A stretch of DNA of 28,869 nucleotides from an uncultured Collinsella sp. (GTDB lineage: Bacteria; Actinomycetota; Coriobacteriia; Coriobacteriales; Coriobacteriaceae): contig CAAFQK010000048.1 of assembly GCA_900765115.1 (NCBI GenBank), forward strand, positions 1 to 28,869, written 5' to 3'. Both the position numbers and the translations under genes were made by a program. This document shows positions 23,083 through 28,869 of this stretch, one piece after another. Position 1 is the stretch's first letter. Each line of letters opens with the position of its first letter. Under the pieces are notes generated by a model. The model searched no databases. It was not told where the DNA came from and worked only from the letters and a program-made list of their open reading frames with translations.

Positions 23083-24420
23083 TTAGGGAAGTTCGCGCTT
23101 GACAACCTCGACGATGTCGTCGACAACACGCTGGGTCAGCTCGTGCGTCTCCGCCTCGGCCATAACGCGAACCAGCGGCTCAGTACCGCTCGGGCGCACC
23201 AGAATGCGGCCGCGGCCGTCAAGCTCCTTCTCGGCAGCAGCGACGGCGTCCCAAATGGGCTGGCAATCGTCCAGACCAGCCTTGTTGTCGGAATGCACGT
23301 TGACGAGTACCTGCGGGTACTTCTTCATGATGCCGGCAAGATCGGTGAGGGTACGACCGGTGCGCTTGAGCACGGCCAGCAGCTGCAGAGCCGTCACCAG
23401 GCCGTCACCGGTGGTGTTGTGCTCCAGGAAGATGATGTGCCCGGACTGTTCGCCGCCGATGACGGCGCCGTCCGCAAGCATACGCTCCAGAACGTAGCGA
23501 TCGCCCACGGCGGTCTGAACCATCTCGAAGCCCTGCTCCTTCATAGCGATGGAGAAGCCCAGGTTGCACATGACGGTCGAGACGATCTCGGAGTTGGCGA
23601 GCTTGCCACGGGCGGCCAGGTCGGAGCCGCAGATGGCCAGGATGTAGTCACCGTCGATCTCATTGCCCTCACTGTCCACGAACAGCACGCGATCGGCGTC
23701 GCCGTCGTGGGCCAGACCGATATCGGCGTGGGTGCGCAGCACGAGCTCGCGCAGGGGCTCAAGATGGGTGGAGCCGCACTCGACGTTGATGTCGGTGCCG
23801 CAGTAATCGGTGTTGATGGCATGGACCGTGGCGCCCAGGCGCTGCAGCGCGGCGGGCGTGGTCTGGCAGGAAGCACCGTGACCGCAGTCGACGGCAACGA
23901 CTAGGCCATCGAGCCTCAGGCCATCGAGCGTATCGATGGCGTGGTCGACGTATGCCTTGCGGGCGTCCTTCATCTTGATGATGTGGCCCACGCCGGCACC
24001 GGTCGGCAGCGTGTCGGCAGCCATGGCTTCCTCGGACATGACCCAGGCGCTGATCTCTTCCTCGACAGCATCGGGGAGCTTCATACCCTTGCGGCTAAAG
24101 AACTTGATGCCGTTGAACTCCGGCGGATTATGCGAAGCGGAGATAACGATGCCGCCATCGAGCTCGTTCTGAACGGTGAGCAGCGCCACGGCAGGCGTGG
24201 GGATGACGCCGCAGCAGTGCGGACGGCCGCCCTCGGCCATAATGCCGGCGGTCAGAGCGCTCTCGAGCATGGTGCCCGAAAGGCGCGTGTCACGGCCGAT
24301 GCAGATGTCCGGACCAAGAAACTTGGTCGCCGCGCGACCCAGACGAAACGCGAGGTCGCACGAAAGATCGGCGTTGGCGACGCCACGGACGCCGTCGGTA
24401 CCGAAGATGTTCTGGGGCAT
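23083..24420 (-). CDS. glmM: Phosphoglucosamine mutase
   Basis: A 445-aa enzyme interconverting glucosamine-6-phosphate and glucosamine-1-phosphate on the path to UDP-GlcNAc and peptidoglycan. The N-terminus NIFGTDGVRGVAN is diagnostic. The phosphoserine is Ser96 in VISASHNPPEFNGIKFF. The metal loop is AHDGDADRVLFVD, the sugar-specificity loop is GGEQSGHIIF, and the phosphate-binding loop is RPSGTEPLVRVMAEA. The ATG at 24420 follows GGAAGGAG. It sits 124 bp after rpsI; the order rplM-rpsI-glmM is typical of Actinobacteria. The rpsI terminator ends only about 50 bp before the glmM start, so glmM is either read through or has a compressed promoter there. Confidence 0.96.
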   Translation of the reverse strand: MPQNIFGTDGVRGVANADLSCDLAFRLGRAATKFLGPDICIGRDTRLSGTMLESALTAGIMAEGGRPHCCGVIPTPAVALLTVQNELDGGIVISASHNPPEFNGIKFFSRKGMKLPDAVEEEISAWVMSEEAMAADTLPTGAGVGHIIKMKDARKAYVDHAIDTLDGLRLDGLVVAVDCGHGASCQTTPAALQRLGATVHAINTDYCGTDINVECGSTHLEPLRELVLRTHADIGLAHDGDADRVLFVDSEGNEIDGDYILAICGSDLAARGKLANSEIVSTVMCNLGFSIAMKEQGFEMVQTAVGDRYVLERMLADGAVIGGEQSGHIIFLEHNTTGDGLVTALQLLAVLKRTGRTLTDLAGIMKKYPQVLVNVHSDNKAGLDDCQPIWDAVAAAEKELDGRGRILVRPSGTEPLVRVMAEAETHELTQRVVDDIVEVVKRELP

Positions 24421-24470
24421 AGGATTGCTCCTTCCCTAGCAGGCGATATGCAACCGCCCACCCTAGTCGA

Positions 24471-24513
24471 AAAAGAAAAGCGGGACCCGCCGAGGAATCG
24501 GCAGGCCCCGCTT
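24471..24513 (-). terminator. Terminator between rpsI and glmM
   Basis: On the minus strand AAGCGGG...CCCGCTT encloses an inner GCCGA/TCGGC stem, followed by TTCTTTTTC. It would limit transcription from the ribosomal protein genes into glmM. Confidence 0.85.
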
Positions 24514-24543
24514 GTACATTGTATCTCGAAAGGAGATAAAACC

Positions 24544-24939
<396 letters not shown>

Positions 24940-24941
24940 CT

Positions 24942-25385
24942 TTAAGCCTCCAGCTCAATCTTCGTGGGGTTCTGGGCAGCATGCGGATGCTCGGCACCAG
25001 CGTAGACCTTAAGCTTGGTCATCTGGGCACGGCCGAGGGTGGTCTTGGGCAGCATGCCGCGAACGGCGCGCTCGATGACCTTCTCCGGGTGCTTCTCCAT
25101 AGCCTGGCGGAAGCTCTCAGCCTTGAGGCCGCCGTTGTAGCCGCTGTGGCGATAATAGGTCTTCGTGTCGGCCTTGTTACCGGTAAGCTGGACCTTATCG
25201 GCGTTGATGACGACAACGAAGTCGCCGCAGTCGCTGTTGGGCGTGAACTGGGGCTTGTTCTTACCGCGCAGGATCATTGCGATCTGGGTGGCAAGACGGC
25301 CCAGGACAGCACCATCGGCGTCGACGAGAACCCAGTTGCGCTGGACCTCGCCCTGCTTGGCGTAGTGAGTCGATTTCGAAATCAC
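24942..25385 (-). CDS. rplM: 50S ribosomal protein L13
   Basis: A 147-aa L13. NWVLVDADGAVLGRLATQIAM, KTYYRHSGYNGGLK and ERAVRGMLPKTTLGR are standard segments. Translation starts at a GTG (25383-25385) preceded by GGAGGAG. It is the first gene of the rplM-rpsI unit, under the consensus promoter at 25452-25479. Confidence 0.98.
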   Translation of the reverse strand: MISKSTHYAKQGEVQRNWVLVDADGAVLGRLATQIAMILRGKNKPQFTPNSDCGDFVVVINADKVQLTGNKADTKTYYRHSGYNGGLKAESFRQAMEKHPEKVIERAVRGMLPKTTLGRAQMTKLKVYAGAEHPHAAQNPTKIELEA

Positions 25386-25451
25386 TTAGACTCCTCCATG
25401 TACAGTACGTGTTGTTACAGAGATTCACGGGGCTCTGCAAGTAACCCGTCC

Positions 25452-25479
25452 ATATTACCCCGCTCGCCGTACGAGTCAA
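25452..25479 (-). promoter_or_regulatory. Sigma-70-type promoter of rplM-rpsI
   Basis: On the minus strand: TTGACT (25479-25474), 16-bp spacer, TAATAT (25457-25452). It predicts a leader of about 60 nt before the rplM GTG. It is one of the best promoter matches in the window. Confidence 0.8.
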
Positions 25480-25578
25480 CAGGTATTTTGTCTCCGACCA
25501 GAGTTTCTGCACATGTCATCCACGAGCCGCGATTTTCCAGCTCTTTAGCTGTTGCCATTTTTTGAGGGTTCGCCGTCG

Positions 25579-26457
25579 CTAGCGTTCAACGAACTCTTGG
25601 ATTTCCGCGAGCAGGCGCTTTGCCTCCTGACGGCCCTGGATATACAGGTCCAAAAGCTTTGCCGAATCGTGCTCGACATGGCCGACCTCGACCGGCTTTT
25701 GCGGAGCGACGACCAGCGCACGGCCCTCGCGCTCATACTTCCACAGGTGCATGCGCTGCATGTTGTAGCGGTCGTGGCGCGTCTCGATAGCCTCGAGCAG
25801 ATAGGGGTAGTCGGCATAGCGGGCACGCGCGGCAGGCATAAACTCGTAGGGCTTTTTCTCGTACGAGCGGTCCTGCGTAACGATGACAACCGCACGGTCG
25901 AAGCCCGCCTCCTCGAGCACATGCTCGATAGGAACCGAATCGGCTACGCCGCCGTCGACGTATTTGTGCCCGTCAATCTCGACCGGCGGCGTCACCAGCG
26001 GCAACGAGGTCGAGGCGCGCACGGCGTCGAGATCGAGCACGGCGCTTTTGACCGGGAGGTACGTGGCCGTTCCAAACAGCATGTCCGTCGCGACGGCGTA
26101 CATCTCGATGGGGCTCGCGTCGAACGTCTCGTTGTCAAAGGGATCCAGGCGGTCTTGGACGTCGTTGAAGATGAAGTCGTAACCCACAATGGAACCCGTG
26201 GACGCAAACGATGCAGCGCCCATGAAGCGGCTGTCGTTGCAGAAAGCCAGGTTGATGCGGTTGGCACGGCCGATCTGGTGCGACTTGTAGTTCACGCCGT
26301 TGAGGGCGCCGGCCGATACGCCATATACCGCCGGAATCTCGACGCCAGCCTCCATTAGAACGTCGAGCACGCCCGCGGTAAATTGCCCACGAAAGCTACC
26401 GCCCTCCAAGACGAGCGCGACCTTGCCGGCGTTCTTTGCCTTATCTTCTGCAGTCAT
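25579..26457 (-). CDS. Patatin-like phospholipase
   Basis: A 292-aa cytosolic patatin-family serine lipase. The oxyanion-hole motif LEGGSFRGQFTAG is at 17-29. The nucleophile elbow GVSAG has Ser48. The dyad Asp168 sits in KYVDGGVADSVP. SLPLVTPPVEIDG and the region ATDMLFGTATY are also family-like. It matches the YjjU-type bacterial patatins in length and lacks a signal peptide. Start ATG 26457 follows AGGAGG. It is divergent in function from its neighbours and apparently monocistronic; no clear terminator follows. The natural lipid substrate is unknown. Confidence 0.92.
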   Translation of the reverse strand: MTAEDKAKNAGKVALVLEGGSFRGQFTAGVLDVLMEAGVEIPAVYGVSAGALNGVNYKSHQIGRANRINLAFCNDSRFMGAASFASTGSIVGYDFIFNDVQDRLDPFDNETFDASPIEMYAVATDMLFGTATYLPVKSAVLDLDAVRASTSLPLVTPPVEIDGHKYVDGGVADSVPIEHVLEEAGFDRAVVIVTQDRSYEKKPYEFMPAARARYADYPYLLEAIETRHDRYNMQRMHLWKYEREGRALVVAPQKPVEVGHVEHDSAKLLDLYIQGRQEAKRLLAEIQEFVER

Positions 26458-26530
26458 ATTGACCTCCTGCGATTGCGTTTTGGCCTTCTTCTACCCAGTT
26501 TTGGGATGGAGGGCGCATGGGTTTTGGAGC

Positions 26531-26760
26531 AGAGTTCGATTCTCCGCGGTTTGGGGATGACGTCGATGTGGGGCATGACCGGCTGAAACCCCATCGGCAT
26601 CGCATCTGTTTTGGGCTGGGGCTTTGCGCGGAGAATCCGCGTATTTGCTTCGCAAATCTGCACCGGCTTCGGCCGCCTGCCGGCGTCCTCGCCCGCTCGC
26701 TACAAACGCTCCGCGTTTGCTTAACGCTCGCGCCCTGCATAGAGTTCGATTCTCCGCGGT
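26531..26760 (+). repeat. tmRNA T-arm-derived repeats downstream of ssrA
   Basis: AGAGTTCGATTCTCCGCGGT occurs twice on the plus strand (26531-26550 and 26741-26760). Its 17-nt core GAGTTCGATTCTCCGCG is identical to the T-arm of the tmRNA encoded on the minus strand (26825-26841). A further fragment GCGCGGAGAATC is at 26626-26637. The spacer 26458-26770 has no credible gene. The repeats look like debris of recombination at the tmRNA 3' end, as left by integrating elements, but are inverted relative to ssrA. Confidence 0.6.
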
Positions 26761-26769
26761 GCGGACTAG

Positions 26770-26807
26770 AAATAAAAAGGCAGGTAGATACGAATATCTA
26801 CCTGCCT
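26770..26807 (-). terminator. Terminator of tmRNA
   Basis: Perfect 13-bp stem AGGCAGGTAGATA/TATCTACCTGCCT with a TTCG tetraloop on the minus strand, followed by TTTTATTT. It lies 8 bp after the tmRNA CCA end. Confidence 0.95.
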
Positions 26808-26815
26808 GTTACGTA

Positions 26816-27179
26816 TGGTGGAGGCGCGGAGAATCGAACTCCGGTCCACGAAAGCCCCCTGATTGGCATCTCCAAGCTCAGTCGCTGGTTTAGTCTCGGA
26901 CGCTTTGCGCACAGCGACACGCTCGCGGCATCCCAACCGGTTCGGTCTTAGCCCGCGCCATACCGATTACGTGCGCGGGAGCATTCCCCTAAAATGACGT
27001 CGCGCCGGTGTCGGGGAAATCACCGGGTTGACGCGCCGCTATAAACTAAGCAGCGAGAGCCATAGGCTCAAAAGAAGAGTTGTTGTCAATTCAATTTGAC
27101 GGTACCCCTGTTTAACGAGGCGAGGAGACCTCGGCTTGCTTCCTCTCTCAGAGCTATCGTGTCGAAACCAGTCGCCCCC
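26816..27179 (-). ncRNA. ssrA: Transfer-messenger RNA (tmRNA)
   Basis: About 364 nt, one-piece. The 5' end GGGGGCGACTGGTTTCGAC and the 3' end GGAGTTCGATTCTCCGCGCCTCCACCA (T-arm, acceptor, CCA) are diagnostic. The acceptor strands GGGGGCG and CGCCTCC pair over 7 bp with one wobble. The tag reading frame at 27087-27046 gives DNNSSFEPMALAA followed by TAG. It ends in the ALAA degron recognised by ClpXP-type proteases. The exact resume codon is inferred; it could lie one codon earlier. With SmpB it rescues stalled ribosomes. No strong promoter is evident immediately upstream, so the 5' end is probably made by RNase P processing. Confidence 0.96.
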
Positions 27180-27374
27180 GAATGTCGGGAAAGTCTGGAT
27201 GGCATTGGGCACGAGCGCCCAACACCCGTCGACTTTTCAAGGAGCATGCGGAGCGAGCCCCGCTTGTGGAGTGTTATCTTACCACGTTCTGAAAGCGGAC
27301 AGCTGTTCTATGCACGAGCTGTGAAGACCCCAATGTGCGCTGCACTTCGCACTTTTGTTACCGATCGCGTCACG

Positions 27375-27380
27375 TATATT
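27375..27380 (+). promoter_or_regulatory. Possible -10 element for the 27417 gene
   Basis: TATATT with a poor -35 (TTTTGT, 16 bp upstream). The rest of the 27180-27416 spacer holds no recognisable gene. Confidence 0.3.
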
Positions 27381-27416
27381 TTCGCCAAGCAAAATTGACC
27401 CGTCGAAAGGACCGTT

Positions 27417-27851
27417 ATGGATACCAAGCAGCAACTCGTCAATGCCCTCGCAGGCCTGGGCTCAACCATTACCGAAGCCATGGATGTCATCGAAGGCTTT
27501 GTCCCCTGCGGACATCCCGCCCTCACGGTATCGAACGCACTCGTCGCGCTGGACGCTGACGATGATGCGGCTCTCGCCCAGCAGCTTGAGACCGTCGAGG
27601 GCTTTATCGACCACGTGAGTGAGAACCGCGGCGTGGCCGCCTACCACGGCATCGAGGTAGAGCTCGCAGGTCCCAAGGCCGATCTGCTCGCAGCAATCCG
27701 CGAGGTAGGTACCCTTATGCAGACTGCAGGCGTCAAGAACACCCAGGTCAACGAGTGGGTCTACCGCAGTCTGGCAGCACTCGACAGCTCAGACGAAAAG
27801 GCAGCCGAGCAGCTCGCAGAAAGTCCCACCATTAAGGCCGAGCTTTTGTAA
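27417..27851 (+). CDS. Small acidic protein of unknown function
   Basis: A 144-aa acidic, helix-rich soluble protein not recognised as any family. No signal peptide, membrane helix or metal motif is seen apart from a lone PCGHP (30-34). Two segments, NALVALDADDDAALAQQLE (40-58) and YRSLAALDSSDEKAAEQLAE (115-134), resemble each other, so it may consist of two related helical repeats. The start ATG 27417 is preceded by GAAAGGA. Codon use is normal for the window and it lies between tmRNA and a convergent toxin gene, so it appears to be a real single gene. Confidence 0.7.
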   Translation: MDTKQQLVNALAGLGSTITEAMDVIEGFVPCGHPALTVSNALVALDADDDAALAQQLETVEGFIDHVSENRGVAAYHGIEVELAGPKADLLAAIREVGTLMQTAGVKNTQVNEWVYRSLAALDSSDEKAAEQLAESPTIKAELL

Positions 27852-27909
27852 ATAGCAGACGCGAGTCCCTTGGCGCATCGTCGTCCAAGAGGCCCGCAAA
27901 CAGTTCGCG

Positions 27910-28425
27910 TCAACCGATAGCCGCGCCGCCGCGTTCGGCCAAAGCAAGAATCGACATCATTTGGCGCGGGGTCTTCGCTGCAAGATCGGCATGTTCGAGC
28001 AGCTTGTGATCGTTGGTCACTAAGTAATCGACCTGTGCGCGCTTGCACGCGGCGAGCACCAAGTTGTCCTCGTAATCGCGATGGAGCGTCAGATATTTGT
28101 CGGCTAGCCACAGATCGGATGCGTCTGCACCCACGGCCGTAGCGTTTTCGGTCATGTTCCGAACAAACGCCAACGCCGCATCGCCAATTGCACGGGCAGA
28201 TGCCTCGTCGAGCGCTCCCCCGCTGGCAAGAACGCTACGCTTCAGCTCGTGTTGGACAACGTACAGCACGTCCTTGGCGATATGCACCGGAAAGAACAGC
28301 GTTGCGCCCGATTCCGCCGCCTGCCCAATAAACGCACGCGCGGCAAGCGACTCGGCATGGTCGACGCAAAACGAATCAACCCATACGTTGGCATCCACCA
28401 TTATTTTGAGGGGAGCCCCGCTCAC
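27910..28425 (-). CDS. PIN-domain ribonuclease toxin
   Basis: A 171-aa PIN-domain protein expected to be the RNase toxin of a type II pair. Acidic active-site candidates are Asp11 (IMVDANVWVD), a central acidic residue around Glu60 or Asp73, Asp120 (DYEDNLVLAA) and Asp139 (YLVTNDHKLL). VapC proteins are usually 130-140 aa, so this one is somewhat long. The start is a GTG at 28425 that overlaps the antitoxin stop as GTGA, after AAAGGGGATG. The frame upstream to 28554 lies within the antitoxin gene and is not real. Coupled translation with the upstream gene supports a toxin-antitoxin role. Confidence 0.83.
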   Translation of the reverse strand: MSGAPLKIMVDANVWVDSFCVDHAESLAARAFIGQAAESGATLFFPVHIAKDVLYVVQHELKRSVLASGGALDEASARAIGDAALAFVRNMTENATAVGADASDLWLADKYLTLHRDYEDNLVLAACKRAQVDYLVTNDHKLLEHADLAAKTPRQMMSILALAERGGAAIG

Positions 28426-28757
28426 AGGATCATCCCCTTTTGGCGATAGCGCTCGTCCATGGCTTCGGAATAGACTGTGTCCCAATCGCGATCGTCGGAT
28501 ACGGACGACGTGGCGATGCCCAAATCTGCATAAAGCCGGTCGGCCGCTGCCCATGATACGGAGAACGGAGTATCGTGCGCGACGGTCTGTTGCCGACCAT
28601 CAACGGCAGACAGCACTTCCTCACACTGCCCGCCACCCTGTGCGACCTTGGCCACGACCTTTTTGATGAGCTCGGGCAGTGACCCGCCCGAAAGCTGTAG
28701 CGCTTCCTCGGCGCGCTCTTTAACCGAGCGATCTACGCGAACATTCACCTGCGCCAT
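28422..28757 (-). CDS. RelB/DinJ-type ribbon-helix-helix antitoxin
   Basis: A 111-aa protein whose N-terminus AQVNVRVDRSVKERAEEAL, followed by SLPELIKKVVAKVA, is a RelB/DinJ-like ribbon-helix-helix dimerisation and DNA-binding domain. The C-terminal half is acidic and variable, as expected for a toxin-wrapping tail. It is expected to neutralise the PIN toxin and repress its own promoter. The start is uncertain: ATG 28757 gives the family-like N-terminus but has no ribosome site, while GTG 28775 lies after GGGA/AAGGGAG and would add six residues. RelB-type antitoxins usually accompany RelE-fold toxins, so the PIN partner is unusual. Confidence 0.82.
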   Translation of the reverse strand: MAQVNVRVDRSVKERAEEALQLSGGSLPELIKKVVAKVAQGGGQCEEVLSAVDGRQQTVAHDTPFSVSWAAADRLYADLGIATSSVSDDRDWDTVYSEAMDERYRQKGMIL

Positions 28758-28797
28758 GCCGCTAACAGCACCCACGTTGATCCCGCTCCCTTCAATT

Positions 28798-28844
28798 GCT
28801 AGCACCGCTATCAACACTATATAGAGAAGCTAGCAGATGGTCAA
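28798..28844 (-). promoter_or_regulatory. Promoter and operator of the toxin-antitoxin pair
   Basis: On the minus strand TTGACC (28844-28839), 17-bp spacer, TATAGT (28821-28816). The palindrome GCTAGC lies in the spacer (28829-28834) and again downstream of the -10 (28798-28803), 31 bp (about three helical turns) apart, fitting cooperative binding by an RHH repressor. Confidence 0.75.
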
Positions 28845-28845
28845 A

Positions 28846-28869
28846 CGCAAAAGGCCTTCGGCCCCACCA
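28846..28869 (-). terminator. Terminator of a gene beyond the window (partial)
   Basis: On the minus strand GGCCGAAGGCC then TTTTGCG. The stem may extend past the window end. Confidence 0.5.

Noticed and set aside
26624..26951. Small proteins containing RRGESNSGP-like sequence
   Set aside because: This is translation of the antisense strand of the tmRNA T-arm, a well-known false gene.

Overview
The window looks like a chromosomal segment of a high-GC anaerobic actinobacterium of the class Coriobacteriia, most likely Collinsella or a close relative. This is inferred from the gene content: rplM-rpsI-glmM order typical of Actinobacteria, a type III glutamine synthetase, MurT/GatD peptidoglycan amidation, fermentative iron-type alcohol dehydrogenases, a methionine synthase whose reactivation domain is a separate gene, and intergenic regions rich in palindromic repeats. 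No database search was possible, so the taxon is a judgement. No phage, IS transposase or CRISPR array is visible.

Layout. (1) 31-2433, minus strand: an AdhE-like iron alcohol dehydrogenase, a strong terminator, then glycerol dehydrogenase. (2) 2934-7276, plus strand: two overlapping genes for diverged paralogous helical-repeat proteins, then one 725-codon gene that fuses MurT and GatD, the two subunits of lipid II isoglutaminyl synthase that are normally separate. (3) 7277-8099: a repeat-rich spacer with a terminator, two tandem palindromic repeats, tRNA-Glu, a tRNA-arm-like hairpin and a roughly 230-bp element bounded by long inverted repeats. (4) 8100-10187, minus: type III glutamine synthetase. 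(5) 10615-14840, plus: a tight methionine-folate operon, metF, free-standing MetH reactivation domain, and MetH lacking that domain. (6) 14949-16313: UPF0210/DUF711 protein, followed by a large near-perfect fold-back sequence. (7) 16630-17999: a methyltransferase with atypical codon use and the ribosome-associated YhbY. (8) 18069-21068, minus: a 999-aa STAND-type ATPase regulator with a C-terminal SARP-like DNA-binding/BTAD module. (9) 21513-25385, minus: rplM, rpsI, glmM, a stand-alone glucose-type PTS EIIA and nagB. (10) 25579-28757: a patatin-like lipase, tmRNA with duplicated T-arm fragments beside it, a small acidic protein of unknown function and a PIN toxin/RelB-like antitoxin pair.

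Functional links. Several genes meet at glutamine and amino-sugar flux into the wall. GlnA makes glutamine, MurT-GatD spends it to amidate lipid II, and GlmM and NagB compete for glucosamine-6-phosphate. MetF and the split MetH connect folate one-carbon units to methionine.

The items most worth following up are the MurT-GatD fusion with its pair of uncharacterised upstream paralogs, the three families of structured intergenic repeats, the fold-back at 16331-16464, and the tmRNA-derived repeats.
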